Below, one piece after another: positions 1 through 12,683 of a stretch of DNA of 64,000 nucleotides. The stretch comes from Escallonia rubra (lineage: Eukaryota; Streptophyta; Magnoliopsida; Escalloniales; Escalloniaceae). Under the pieces are notes generated by a model. That model made no database searches. It saw nothing but the letters and a program-made list of their open reading frames with translations, and was not told the origin of the DNA. How positions within the stretch are numbered: the stretch's first letter is position 1; each line of letters opens with the position of its first letter. Location: positions 177,147-241,146 of the forward strand of contig JAVXUO010000055.1 in NCBI GenBank assembly GCA_033065855.1, written 5' to 3'. The translations under genes and the position numbers were made by a program.

Positions 1-59
1 TCACTCGGGAAAAAAAAGGGGTAGCCCGTTCATGCTAGGACATGCTAGATCTTTTCTTA

Positions 60-1435
60 ATTTCATAAACAATACAAATTGATAGACTTAGGTTTTAACG
101 GGCAATCTTTTACGCGGGACAAACCATAGATTCACTCGTCATGATTGTATTCAGGAAAGGCTAGACCGAGCGTTAGCTACTGAGCCGTGGTTAAGCTTGT
201 ATCCAATACTCAAGTTATTCATTTACAACGAACCCATTTGGACAACAACCCGATATCCCTTTGTTGTAACTAAAGGACGGCTACTCAGATTCATGATCGT
301 CCTTTTCGCTTTGAGAATGCTTGGTTTAATCACCCGACTCTCAAACCCAGTGTCCTTAAGAACTGGGCATAAATTCCCTTGCAGCCGTATCTTTTGATAC
401 AAAGCTGAAAAATTTAACAAACCATCTGTTGTCTTGGAAAAAGGAAAATTTTAGGGATTTTTTTTTTAAAAAAAGCAAAACATCCTTGCCCGTATTAAAG
501 GCATCCAAAAATCCCTGGCAACTTACCACTCGGATTTTCTCATCCAACTTGAGAAGGATCTATAAAGCAGATAGCACTATTCTCTATCAAGAGTATGAAT
601 ACTGGAAACTTAGGGCTAAGATGCAACGGGAATACAAAGGGCGATCGCAACACCAAATTCTTTCATATGTCAACGCTAAATCATCATTGTAGAAACTGCA
701 TTGAGATGTTAAAAAATTATCAAACTATATGGCTCACAAATAAAAAGAAAATCAAAGATCTGTTTAAAAATCACTTGTCCACCTTCTATGGGGTTCGTAA
801 CTCAACTCACAGTGATCATAGCTGGCACATTTTGATTGATTACTGCTCCGCCCCGACTTATATCTACCTTTCCAATACCCCCATGACTAAATTAAAGATG
901 CACCTTGTGAAGTGGGGTCAAATAAGGCCTGGGATCAGATGGTTATCACCCGGGCATTTTTCAAAAATACTGGGATATTTTTGGCCCCAACATCACCGAG
1001 CTAGTTAAAACGTGTTTCCAAAACCAAACCATCCCCGACACTTTAAATAAAACTCATATTGTTCTTATACCTAAGATCGCCCAACCGAAGATGATCTCTC
1101 ACTTATGACAGATCAACCTTTGCAAAACTACTTACAAGATCATCACTCGCATTATATAAACAGCCTACGACCTTTAGTTGATACGTTAATCCACCCTAGC
1201 CAAACTAGCTTTCTTAAAGGTCGTTGTGCCGCTGATAACATCATTATCGCTATCGAAATCTTACATAGCATCAGGAAAAAATCTGGGAAGGTTGGCCTTT
1301 CTATGGCAAAGCTTGCCTTAGAGAAAGCCTATGACAACCTTAACTGGCATGTTCTTATTCCATGTACTCATGAAACATGGTTTTTCTTCTTCTATTGATC
1401 TCATAATGAGTTGTGTGACTTTTGTCCAGTGCACT
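60..1435 (+). pseudogene. Broken L1-type LINE (ORF2: endonuclease end to reverse transcriptase)
   Basis: Pieces of a LINE ORF2 can be read in shifting + frames. At about 78-200 the end of the endonuclease is visible (FTRDKP, then IQERLDRALAT and PWLSLYP, a characteristic LINE block). The linker motif GDRNTKFFH lies near 631-660. Reverse transcriptase blocks lie at about 1165-1435 (RPLVDTLIHPSQTSFLKGR, then LEKAYDNLNW, then DLIMSCVTFVQ after a frameshift). Stops and frameshifts separate them, so it is dead. It is lost at about 1435, where an antisense copia fragment begins. The 5' end may lie outside the window. The family call is firm; the exact ends are not. Confidence 0.8.
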
Positions 1436-1439
1436 CTGG

Positions 1440-3800
1440 CACGGACAACCCACAGACTTTTCCACACCCACACTAGGTGTAAGACATAGTGACCCCTCTC
1501 CTTTCACACATTTATCCTTTGCTAAATGCATAAACTGACTGATCACGCTCACATGAAATGCAATATCTAGACGCGTGTGTGACAAGAAAATCAGCTTGCC
1601 CACTAACCTTTGGTACTATTCACGATCAACATCTTTCCACCTTATATATCCAACTTAGCATTAGGCTCCATAAGTGTCTCGATTGCCTATAACCTAACAT
1701 ACCAGTATCTTAAAAAAGATCCGGTACATATTTTCGTTTGAAACTGGTTTTTCCAGCCTTGCTCCTCACAACTTCCATATTGAGAAAGTACCTTAGTGCT
1801 CCAAGATCCTTCAGCTCGAACTCACCTGCAAGGTACAATTTTAAGATAATTCTCCACGGTCATCTCCTGTAATAATGATATCATCCACATACACTATAAG
1901 GATGACAATTTTTCCTTCCTTATAGTGCTTGTAAAATAATGTATGATGTGCTTGCTTAAAACCTCTCCTTTTGACTGCTTGGGTGAACTTCTCGAACCAT
2001 TCTCTAGGAGATTGCTTCAATCCATAGAGAGATTTTCTTGATTTGCATACCAAATTACCTTCTCTTTCAAACCCACTATGATAATCCATATAGACTTCTT
2101 CATGTAGGTCACTGATGTGGAAAACATTCTTCATATCCAACTGTTCTAGAAACTAATTAAGGTTGGATGCCAATGATAGGAGGACTCTCACAATATTAAG
2201 TTTGGCTACTGGGGCGAAGGTCTCTTGATAATCTACATCGTAGATTTGGCTGAACCCTTTGGCTACTAGTCTCGCTATATGCCAATTAATTGTTCCATCT
2301 GCATAAAAGTGTACTGTGAACACCCACTTGCAACCTACCGTCTTCTTCCCTCTAGGCAGTTCCATAACTTCCCATGTATCGTTCCTTTTAAAGCACCAAT
2401 TTCTTCTTGAACCACAATTCTCCACTTTAACTTAGGATCATCAAGAGCTTCTTCTATGTTTTTCGGTATTTATGTTTTAGACAATAGTATGGTAAAGGCA
2501 CGAAATGTAGGAGAGAGTTTTTCACAAGAATTGAACTTGGATATAGAATGCTGAGTACTTATCTGGTTTCTTTTATAACGGTAATTGGCAGGTCTAGGTC
2601 CACCTCTTTAGTCAAATTCTCGGTACCCTTCTGAATAGAATGATTAGTGCCATCATGATGAGTATGGTCATCAGCTTGCTCTACATCAGGGCTAGGGATC
2701 AGTTCCGACTCTTAGCCTTGCAGAGTTTCTGGTTTATCACCATTTAGAGGAAGTTTCATGCGTGAATACACAAGTAAAGGCCAAGAATTTTCCCTTGTTT
2801 CCAATATTTTCTTTTGTTCAACGAGTAGCATCATAGGTTCAGATTTTGATATTGGGCAGGGTAGTTTGTGGTGATGGTTCGGGCTCATGTTCATTGCAAG
2901 GCTTATCTTCATTTAAAGTCTCCTCCTAAAGATAAGCTTGTTGAAAGAAAGGTTGAGACTCAAGGAATATGACATCCTTAAGACAAAGAAAAGACGAAGT
3001 GATGGGGAATAACACTTGTATTCATGTTAAGTTGGGGAATACCCAATGAACACGCATTTATTGGAGTTTGGATCGAGTTTAGACTGATGTTGTGGCATGT
3101 CATGTACATATGCAATGCACCCGAGGGGAATGGATGAGATAGATCGGAAGTTAAGTTTTAGGAGTTTTGACATAAGAGAGGTGAATTTAAGGATTTTCAA
3201 GGGCATTTGGTTTATGAGATATGAGGCAGCTAGAACGACTTCTCCCCAAAATCTTTTGGAACTTGCATGGTGAACATTAAAGATCTGGCAACTTCCATAA
3301 GGTGACGATTTTTTCTTTTGGCTATACCATTTTGCTGTGATGTGTCATGACATGAGCTTTGGTGAATGATTCCATTAGTTTGAAAGTACTTTCGAAGAAT
3401 TGAGTGGAAGTATTTTTTTCCATTGTCAGTTATCAAGGTTGGTACATAAGCGTTAAACTGATTTTTTTATCATTGAGTAAAAAAGAAAAAAAAAAACCAG
3501 CTTCAAAATTTTCTTTGAGAAGATGAACCCAACAAACTCTAGTGTGGTCATCAATAAATGTGATAAATCATTGGATTACTAAAATACTCTTTATGCGAGA
3601 AGGCCCTAGATGTCACTCTGGATTAGGGAGAATGGGTGATACTCTTTATATGGTCTAACTGGAAAGGGTGTGCGTGTGTTTGCTAGCTGATTGATTTCAC
3701 AAAAGAAATGACTTGAATTTTTATTATTAAACAAATCTGGGTGCAAGCATTTAAGGTAATGTAAATTAGGGTGGCCCAACATGCGATGCCACAACATTAT
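1440..3800 (-). pseudogene. Degenerate Ty1/copia retrotransposon polyprotein
   Basis: Read on the minus strand, domains run in copia order. A GAG-pre-integrase zinc-finger region lies at about 3797-3606 (LWHRMLGHPNLHYL). Integrase core follows at 3436-3230 (ITDNGKKYF, QQNGIAKRKNRHL) and its C-terminal part at about 3200-3000 (KLDPNSNKCVFIGYSPT). Reverse transcriptase lies at 2425-1841 (CKWVF, ARLVAKGFSQ, ETFAPVAKL, LYGLKQSPREWF and an intact YVDDIIITGDD). The start of the region before RNase H is at 1603-1500 (GKLIFLSHTRLDIAF). Stops and frameshifts break every domain. No gag, LTR pair, primer site or target duplication was found. It lies antisense to and abutting the LINE remnant. The lineage was not assigned. 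Confidence 0.82.
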
Positions 3801-5143
3801 TAAGTCGTCATTATTGGAAACAGAAGAAAAATTTACTGTCGTTGCCTGAAGTAGTAGAAAAATTAACTGTCATTGCATGGTGCTTTTTGTGTACAACTCC
3901 TTTGCGAAATCCAAGACACGGGAAGCTCACCATCAAGCCCTTCATCGAGTCTTGGGAAAAAAGTTGTCAAATACAAGCTCAAGATGAACACAAAGAATTT
4001 TCATTTGGATGCATCTGCTGGAATGTTCCCCGGTTTTAATGTCGTAAATTGTGCATGCTTGTATATACTCGACATGTCCATCCCTTCAATCTATTTGTTG
4101 CCATGAGTTTTTTATTTGAAGCATTAGTTGTAAAGGAATAAAAAATAAAAGATGATTGATAACAACATTCGACTAATATCCAATTACACTACACTTTCGT
4201 TGCTAACAATCTTAGTGGTACTTTATCACAACATTTATTGACACGCATTTCTTACTTTCTTGAGGACAAAAGTAAGGTGGTAGTGGATATCAATTTCTAG
4301 AGGTAAATTTTGGCCGCTATCCGGTTATAAGAAGATAGTTATAAATTTCATTATAGCGACAATTCATGATCATTATTTGTCTTTAGTGACTTATTTAATG
4401 ACACTAAAAAGTGCTGATGCTGTCGCTGGAAGTATTAGAAATGACACTAACTATAGCTAGCAAGTATTAGTCATTGCTACATATATGTATTCATCTTCCT
4501 ACGGAATAGCAGCAAAAATCTTTCCATTCCTAAAATAATGATCGTCTTGCATTTGCTCTTTCTATACCACAAGCTTGTCAAAGGCTTGTGAACACCTTAT
4601 TTCTAGTATCATTATTATTTATACTAATGTAGTGCCTATTTTATCACAGATGGCGGAGTAAAGGCGCTCCAACATGAGGTGAAGCCCCTAATATATGATA
4701 TGTGCAGTATCAGCTCCTTTTTTGTATGAGTGCAGTATTACTATGAGTGATCCGGACATCATTCGAGAGGTTAAAGTGTGTGCTCAACATGCCATTAATG
4801 CAAACCTTTCTACCGATTAGGAGTGATCATGGCTTTCAGGAACCTTGTGTGGGAGGAATTCTACGTAGTGGCCAGCTATACTTATATACAGGAGCTTTCT
4901 TATTCTTGCTTTAAAAAAAAAAAAAAAAAACCATCCAAAAAGGGCGTCACTTTGCCAACTTTTGCGAAGGCAATGTCGGGTTTGCCCTTTTGTAGGATTT
5001 ACTGGTGAGGTAGTTTTGGCCAAAGGGATAGTGGGGGAATTTAGTAGGATTGAACAGAGGTCGGCACCTCCGCCCAGACAACCCCCGAATGCTCTGTGGA
5101 GGCAGTGTAGTGTATAGTGCTGCTGCTGGTATTAAATCGAATC
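3801..5143. other. Intergenic stretch upstream of gene 1; no gene recognised
   Basis: No protein family is recognised here. A coding-like + strand reading at about 3873-4106 ends in MNTKNFHLDASAGMFPGF and a stop; it matches nothing I know. At about 4200-4480 short motifs such as agtgac, gtcgct and tatagcgac recur in both orientations, which resembles the subterminal repeats of CACTA-type transposons, but no CACTA end or 3-bp duplication could be placed. A pure A run of about 18 bases lies at 4913-4930. The promoter of the downstream gene should lie in the last few hundred bases; no clear TATA box was identified. Confidence 0.4.
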
Positions 5144-8100
5144 ATGTCCGGTGCCTGCAACTGTCCGGCCGCCGCCGCCTCTCCCCAATGCTTCCCGCCG
5201 CGGCTGTCCCCGTCACTATCACTGACACCAACCAGAATCACTGCTAATACTACTTCAAAGCTGTCTTTTCTTCTCAACTACACTAATTATGTCAGCCATA
5301 CTCCCTTCTCCTCCTCCTCCTCCTTATCCCTGTCCACCAATTTTCCCCTTGGTCGACGCATGCTTCTCACCGCCGCCTCAACCACAAATTCAAACCCTAT
5401 TGGCAGTAACAGCAGTAAGGATTCTAAGAAGAAGCGACAAGAAGAAATAACGGAGGAGGAACGGGTACAAGAGGAAGAGGAGGAGGAGGAGTTGCCGTGG
5501 ATACAGGAGAAGGCGCTGGACCTGGTGGAGTTCACGGGGTCTGTTAGCCAGGCCATCCCCGGTCCCAGGGTCGGCCACACCTCCTTCCCTTGGATTCTCG
5601 CCCTCCCCCTCGCTTATGTCGGCGTCTCCTTTGTCCTTGCCTTCGTCAAGACCGTCCGCAAGTTCAATTCCCCCAAGGCCATTCGCCGCAAACTGGTCAT
5701 TCCCTTTCCTCAATCTCACTTCCGTTTCGATGCTTTCGTTTCACTTATCTTTTTTAACGCTTCTGTTTTATTGCTTAGAATGCTGCTATTTAAGATGAAG
5801 TCGTTACCAAATGCATCTGACTTTCCAGAATAATGATAGCAAAGGCGGCCAGGCTCTGTAGACATTAAGTATATGCGACATTTTATTTGCTTTATTTATC
5901 TAATTACAATGGACCCTTTCCATGTGATTGATTGACTGAATGAGTGGCCTACGCATTACCCTGCCTTCACAAGTCTCCTCAGATAGAAGTTCCTTACTGG
6001 GTGCAAAATTTGTAGACATATTTGTTATGATGGAAAATTTTGTTACAAGCTGTAGTGGTGAAAGAGGATAGGCATCCAAACCCCGAAAGAAAAAAGATTA
6101 GTTTGCATACACGCCCCTCATGGTCTGGTTGACTGCATTAACACACCTTTGATTCCATTTTTTGCAAACGGCCTCTTGTGATGCCAAGTGTTGCGTCCGT
6201 CAAAAACCGTAACAAAATAGAGGATATATCTGATTTACTCTTACAAATTTGTGTTCAACCATCACTGCCTAATGCTCCTATTGTTCAAAAAGCCTAACAA
6301 TTAATCAAGCCAGATTGAACCAGATCTGGCCGTGGATGGTGGTTTTGGATGGGATTGGTGGTGGTGGACAGGGCAGGATTGGAGGGGTGGATGTGTGGTG
6401 GTAGAGTGACGAGGACCTGGCGGCGGCCATGGCAACGACCATCTCCTCATCTCATGACCTAAATGTCGATGGTGTTGACGATGGAGATGCGCCGCGACGA
6501 GGTGCCGGTCATGGAGGCGAGGAGATGGTGGCGGTGGAGTGGGGGTTAAAAGTAAAGTGGGGAGGGGCAGCAGGGTGGTGGTGACGAGGGGGATGGCCGG
6601 CAGAGAGGTGGTGATGGAGGGGTTACATGTGGTAGTATTGGTGGACGGGCTGGTTGGTGGTGGTGAAGGGAGAGTGGTGGCGAGTAGGGTTGGTCTTGGA
6701 TGGGGTTTGGTTCGTGGAGAAGAATAAGGGACATGGGAGAGAAATAAAAGAAATGGAAGGGTATTAAAGTCATTTGCGAACATTGATCTGCCCAAAACGC
6801 ATTTTTCAGCTCGTGTGCATCACACGCAGTCAGTGTGAATGACTTTTTTTTTATGGAACACAATAACCACTACAAGGGGCCACTTGCAAAAAATGGAATC
6901 GAGGATGTGTTTTTGCGATCTGCCCAAACCATGGGCTGCTTTTTTTCGCAATTTACCCAAGAAAAAATCAAGGTCAGTTGCTGCTTAGTCAGTAAACATT
7001 TACCTAGTAATTTGTTTATCTTTGGCAGTGCATGTATCTTACTTCTACCATGGTTCATAAATTTTGACCGAAGATGCTATCTATCCTGCATTTCCATCTT
7101 TAGAAGGCGCTAAAATATGGCAAGGACCTTCTGAAGAACCAGAGTTACCTAATTCTCCTACTCCCCATAGCGTCCCGCATAGCAACTCAAATATGTTACT
7201 CTGAATACTGGTACTCTAAATCTAATGAACCGATCGTAATGTTCGTGTTTTAATAAACTCAGTATGTAGAAGTCAGATAACATTAGTTAATAGATGTTAT
7301 ATCTCCCTTCTTCTCCTCACCTCTATTGGCAAGCAAAGTGATTTATATATATGTCGATACATAAATAAAGAAAACAATGTATGTATCCTGCCAAAGGGAA
7401 CCAAAGAAGTGGTTCTCCGGGAATTGTTACCCCAAATATCGAACCGACTAAGCCTACCTCACATACTATGCACTGGCAAATCGACGAACCATGTATAACA
7501 TACCAAAGCGAACGACAAATCAGGTAACACTACCCTTCTTTTCAGTTTACACCTGCTGCATCACATGCTGACAGTTAGTTAGCATACATCTTCTTACGCT
7601 TTGTCCACACTTTCCTGCTACAGTTATTGGATTTCCCCCAAACATTTGTTTATCCTAGATTGGGACTTCCCTGAGCAACAAACAGGTTAGGTTCTTAGAG
7701 TTTGTTAGTTGTTCAAGTGATCACGAAGCAACAAGAAATTTAGCCAGCAATTAACTGTAAACAGCACCGCAATTCGTTTTACTGCTGCGGCATAAAGTAT
7801 TGGTATCATAGTTTCTAGGAGATTGAAATCTGCAGAACCCACTGTTCCTCCATCAGATTGGTATCAAGGTAAAACTCTTAAATTTTCCATCAGAAATTTG
7901 ACTTTATTGATTGTTATTCGGAATCAAAATTTTAAAGCACTACTTGGAACAATTTAGAGACTCCAAGTGGAAGGAAGGATAAGTTGAAATCAGCTGTCCT
8001 CGCTACAGACTGCTTTAGCTACAACTTTGTGGTAATCTTAGATGATAAGACCGTTAAAGGCACCTACTTTATGTTTGCACTTCTTGAAAATGCTTTTATG

Positions 8101-11100
8101 AGCTAATAGTGATAGTCGTACGGCAAGGTTGTAAGCGATGCAATTCTTGAAATACTCGAGCAGAGGACTAAATAGCAAAAGAACGTGCTTAGATCGGAAA
8201 AATCTAAGTGAAGGGGCCATAAAAGGATGTTAATGATGTAATAATTGTTGACTTCCTAATTATTTGTAGCTTGAACAGTGCAACAATTAGAAGGGCTTCT
8301 TTCGAATGTCTTTGTGGTTACGAAGGTTGAATTAGCTCTAGATAACTTACTGAAGGTTTCAGGTTGTCCACAAAATTTTCTGTTTCCAATTCCCCAAATT
8401 TCACACTTATTCAGTATAAAACTCAAGGTCAAATGTTGGGTAAGACGATGAAGATTGTATTTATTAAAGTGAGCATAGTGAGACCTTTCTGTGGGAGATG
8501 CCTAACAATCGTCTAGTTATTTGTGGTTAAATTGTCTTCCCGTCATGGTAATATTAGGGTTGTGTGCTCCCGGTTTTGATCACATTTAAGGGTAGAGTGA
8601 GTCTTAACCTTAGTTGCAGGAAACTCCTAATATGGTGACGTTTCTCTCTCGGAAACTCGCTTTTGCGATCCCAAGTTAGGAGCTCCATGGGATCTCGTCC
8701 CAAGCTAATACGGGAACTCGATCCCGTTAGCTGGATAGAGATGCATGGAACAAGTGAGAGAATACCTGAAAATCAAGCCCTTTTCAACTCAATTCCTTGT
8801 TTCTCTCTTCCTTCAAGTCCTTAAAGCCTTCTTGTTTGTTGTTGCTAACTATGTAAACTATACTAAACAAATGATAATACTCTTTACGCATTTATTTATT
8901 CAAGCCGCTCTCAACCTCAGATTCTTCTTGGTGCTTACGCTCCCCCGCCCCCGTTCCCGCTCCCGCCCCCGCTTTGTGCAACTAAGGTCTTAACACATAC
9001 ACACACACACACACACACACTCTCACACGCACATGTATATATATGTTATCTAAAGGATAGGATGCCAATAACCATGTCCACTTAGAGTGTGTTTGGATGA
9101 GGATTTCAAATTAGGAATTTCAATTTGAGTAAGGATTTGAAAGTACCTTAAATGAAATCCGTTGTTTGGTAACTACAAAAGAGAATTTGTGAAATCCTTC
9201 AAGGGATTTGACAGAGGGATTTGGGGGGCCAAAAGCCCTAGTTGAAACCACCACTCTGTACTAGTATTTTGACAAATCCACATGAGAACTAACCTTCCAC
9301 AATTCAAGCCTTATTTTGTGCGACATTACTTTCTACTTTTTTGTCTTTTATTCAACAATTCATTGATACTTTATTTATTTCATAGCTGATATTGTTATAC
9401 AATACACATCCAAGAATGTTGCCAAACATTAAACTCTGCAAATTTCGAGATTTTAAAATGCAAGGATTTTTTAATGAAGGGATTCTAAACTTCGTGCTAA
9501 TTTAAATTCAGCATCTAAACTCACTCTTAATGAAAACATTAAACTAAAAGTTGATACAAGATGAGCACCTAGGGAAAAAGACCATTTGCAGATATATTAT
9601 GGCAAGAAAAGGTTTCTTTTGCTACAATATGAGTATCACTAAGTAATTTAAGATTTCTAAGAGTCGAGCTTTAGCTATGTCCATGGGGCTTGAATTTGTC
9701 CTAGATGCTCTGTATTACGTTTAACAGTCTATCAAAATTTTCTAATTAAATTCTTACTCCCAGTAATACAGGATAGTCCTTAGTAACAGGTTATTTCTTG
9801 TACTCGCTTATATGTACAAGATATGTTAGTGTCTACTGCAACCAGTAACAGGTCATTCCTTGTAAGTTACTATGTGTCAAGTCCAATCACTTGTTTTTTG
9901 TTTTTTTTGATACTTATCCAAAATAAGAAGGAAAAAAAGAACATTGATTGGATTTTCTGCATTGTTGAAAGAACCGCTAGCACTACTATGAGTCCACAAA
10001 TATGTCGTAGATCAAGTCGGCTTTGGCATCGATGTCGTTCTTTCAGATTTTTCATTTTTTTTTTGGGTTTGACATTCTTTCACTTAGATGTGGTAGATTG
10101 TTAGCATTCTGGACCTTTTTAAAATGGTTAGATCTGAAGTTACTCATTTTTTCTAACTACACTTGCCCTCCTTATTTATATATTTTTATGCTTTACCATT
10201 AATTCCTGGTTAGTTTTGATGTATGATTAGCTTTTTAGCAACTCATCAGAGAAAATCTTATTCAGGTCAATAAAAATGCCCTTCTATGCAAATCAATAGA
10301 CGAGTTGTTTGAAAAAGGAAATGGAGTACAACAATCAGCTTTGAAGGAACTGGTACAGGAGGTTAGATGCATATGATATCTTTGCTTCTAACCTGTTCTC
10401 TTACATTGTTTCCCTGACTAGTGCAGCTCTGTTAAGGGTGTCCGATTTAACTTCGTCTATCTACAATGTTGACATGTTGTAAGCTATTCACAGACAATTT
10501 TTCTTTTGGACTCGTGTGTCATAGTTAAAATATTGCTGCTTCCTAGTTTTTGTGTATATACCATATTGCTTCTTATAACCAAGACATTACATAGGTTCAT
10601 CATAAAGCCATGTTAATCCATTTCCAGACTTTCTCAGATATCCTCTACATAACTGTGTAAAGAGTTTGGTTGATATTGCTATGTTAGTGTTCAACTTCTG
10701 TTTCCGTGCAGCTTTATGCTTCTGTCTGGGGAAGTACCTACTGGGTAAAGGGGGAGAATAGAAGGGCACATTGCTGTAGTTGTCAAGTTTGGGATTTAAT
10801 TGGAATGTTGAAATTTACGTCTATTCACAACATCGTGGCCTCTCGCTTGCGTCCTTACTTGTAAAAGACACACAACTGGTTTGCTGGACTACTGCAATAA
10901 GTTATATGCTTAGCTGGGCTGGGCAAAGTGCCACTTTGTTGAATTTTGCGACGCATGGAGTTAAAAATTGTCTAGAAATATATTCCACTAAGTGATTCAG
11001 AAAAATGTTTCACCGGTTACATTTCGGAACTCGCATGTTTTTGTTGTTTGTCTAATTATCGTCTATACTCTATAGTGTTTGTTAGGCTACTAAAGTTTGT

Positions 11101-12683
11101 AAACATTGTTGATGCATATCCAGACAGGTTTTAATATGGAGGAGATTTTACGCAAATACATACGGTATGCATTGAACGAAAAGCCCTTCAACCCAGAGTT
11201 TGTTGCAAACTTGATCCAGCTCAGGAAAGCATCTTTGCTGGATGATTCTCAACTAGCTGAAATAGTTAATGAAATCTCAAGACGAATTGTGAAAGACAAA
11301 GGTGATTCATAGTACAACTATGTGTTAATCCACATCTTTTGCAAATTTCCTAATTATGTATCAATAATGGAAGTAGGAAGGTCTGTGCTTGGTTGGACCT
11401 CTTAACACATGTACAACGGGATCATGCCCGACTAAATTAATTTGATGTTTACGAAATTAGCAAATGTTTGAAGAATTTAACACATGGAAGCAAGGTTATC
11501 TTCCTCAGTGAATCAGGCCTTTAATCGGATTCAGTATTTCTTTTGTCTTGTCAGTTTCTAGAAGATAAGCAATACACTGGCAAGGCAGAAAGATGCCTAT
11601 TATTTTAGTGCAGAAAAATGAGGCCTTTTGTTTGCCTTTGTGCCTGCATGTGGAGTACCTCGTCTTGTATATGCTGGTTGTGTCATGATATTTATTTAGT
11701 TTGCTGGACAAGAGGGACCTGTTGAAAGGAAGCAGATTAGCAGACCACTGAAGATTGCTGACTATTAATCTGCACGTTTCAGGTCCGGTTGTTATGGATA
11801 TGTCGGGATATTCTGAAAGGGGTTTCAAAAGAAAACTTGCTGTCCAAGCTCTTTTTGGAAAGATTTATTATCTATCTGAGGTAAGAGGCTATTGTCTCAA
11901 GTACATTAATTTTCAGCTGTTGGTTATTGCATTCTGCTATGAACATGCGGTCCTACTAAATATTGTTATTGATCTAGTCGGCTTGTGAAGTAACGGTTTG
12001 AATAGATGTATTGTATTGATCTATGGTCTGTTAGTTCTCAGAACAACTACAATTGGCTAGCTCTCTGGCTTCTCTACTAACCATTCCCGCGAACCTAATT
12101 GTTATGTTAACTTTTCTTTCAACCAGCCGTCATAATTACGTTTACCATTTCTTAAGCTGGTTTTCACAAAATCTGCTGTAAATCAGTTTTCAAGTTGTTT
12201 CAGACATAGAAATTGGCCATTGAGTCAGTGTCTAATTGAGATAGATCTGGTGGTATAGAATCTTAATCTTGGTTGTCTTTGTCGGTATTCCCTGTTATAG
12301 TTTGAAGTAACCTTGTTTTCTAGTTAAATTTGTTGGCTGATTGGGTTTAATGTAACGTTGTGGACCAGCTGCCAGAGTTCTGTTCAAGGGATAGCTCTTT
12401 AATTGTGAAGGAAATATTTGGGGTAGCAGAGTAAGCCCTGTCGTTGAACTCTCTTTTCAATTTTGTAGTTGTGCATAGGAAAGGAAACTGAAGAACCCTT
12501 AATGCCGGTTTCTATGGTGCTTTATGTTAACCCTTGCTTTGCTTTTCTAAACATCTCAGCGAAGATGCTGAAAAGCTTAGGATACACGCAGTTTCAGAAG
12601 CTGGGGATATGGAATCTCTAGAGAAGATGGTTGATGGCTCAGATTCAGAAGAATCAGTAGATGGTTCAAAGGCTGCGCCTTGA
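5144..12683 (+). CDS. Conserved plant membrane protein, probably plastid-targeted (six exons, 369 aa)
   Basis: Exons: 5144-5695, 10266-10361, 11124-11301, 11783-11880, 12369-12430, 12560-12683. All introns are GT/AG and the frame stays open to TGA at 12681. The start is the first ATG in the exon 1 frame; the frame extends upstream without an ATG. Residues 1-80 are rich in Ser, Thr, Ala and Pro with few acidic residues, as in a chloroplast transit peptide. Residues 101-116 are almost all Glu. A hydrophobic helix lies at about 149-168 (FPWILALPLAYVGVSFVLAF), followed by a basic stretch. The rest (185-369) is soluble and looks helical, with blocks such as MEEILRKYIRYALNEKPFNP, GFKRKLAVQALFGKIYYLSE and LPEFCSRDSSLIVKEIFGV. 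I recall these as strongly conserved in land plants but know no proven function. Intron 1 (4570 bp) contains two transposons. It converges on MIA40, leaving 746 bp between the coding regions. Confidence 0.88.
6096..6958. mobile_element. Non-autonomous Mutator-like element (863 bp) in intron 1 of gene 1
   Basis: The ends are imperfect terminal inverted repeats. The left arm (6096-6190) and the reverse complement of the right arm (6868-6958) share tttgcaaaaaatggaatc and the accatg block; the outer ends read GATTAGTTTGC and GGGTAAATTGC. A 9-bp direct repeat AAGAAAAAA flanks it (6087-6095 and 6959-6967), the size expected for Mutator-like elements, though an A-rich duplication is weak evidence by itself. 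The interior (6330-6720) is G-rich ggtggtg sequence that gives proline-rich minus-strand frames; it has no transposase. It is orientation-neutral with respect to the gene and lies far from the splice sites. Confidence 0.68.
7061..7204 (+). other. Short coding-like reading frame in intron 1, unrecognised
   Basis: A 47-codon + frame runs from ATT at 7061 to TGA at 7202. It contains EDAIYPAFPSLEGAK, then IWQGPSEEPELPNSPTPHS. The composition looks like real protein rather than AT-rich intron noise. It has no ATG and is closed upstream by a TAA. It begins about 100 bp right of the Mutator-like element. It could be a captured exon fragment, a decayed terminal exon, or chance. No family is recognised. 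Confidence 0.25.
8941..9020. repeat. C-rich (G4-capable) tract followed by an (AC)n microsatellite
   Basis: At 8941-8972 runs of three to five C alternate with short spacers, so the minus strand has at least four G-tracts able to form a quadruplex. At about 8997-9020 there is an (AC)n run. Both are in intron 1 of gene 1. Confidence 0.8.
9085..9526. mobile_element. Tourist-like (PIF/Harbinger) MITE, 442 bp
   Basis: The left end reads GAGTGTGTTTGGATG and the reverse complement of the right end reads GAGTGAGTTTAGATG, an imperfect inverted repeat of about 15 bp. A TTA target duplication lies on both sides (9082-9084 and 9527-9529), as expected for PIF/Harbinger. The interior is AT-rich with repeated ggattt and aaatcc motifs and no ORF. 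It sits in intron 1 of gene 1. A related but less complete end occurs near 28216. Confidence 0.78.

Noticed and set aside
5287-5719. Minus-strand frames opposite exon 1 of gene 1
   Set aside because: Shadows of the conserved plus-strand exon, Ser/Leu-rich from the Glu-rich codons.
6301-6863. Proline-rich 164-aa minus-strand frame
   Set aside because: It lies wholly in the G-rich interior of the Mutator-like element and consists of low-complexity repeats.
8530-8760. Possible LTR-like fragment in intron 1 of gene 1 (cccggttttgatcac ... gggatctcgtcccaagc)
   Set aside because: The composition differs from the surrounding intron, but no ends, duplication or second copy were found.
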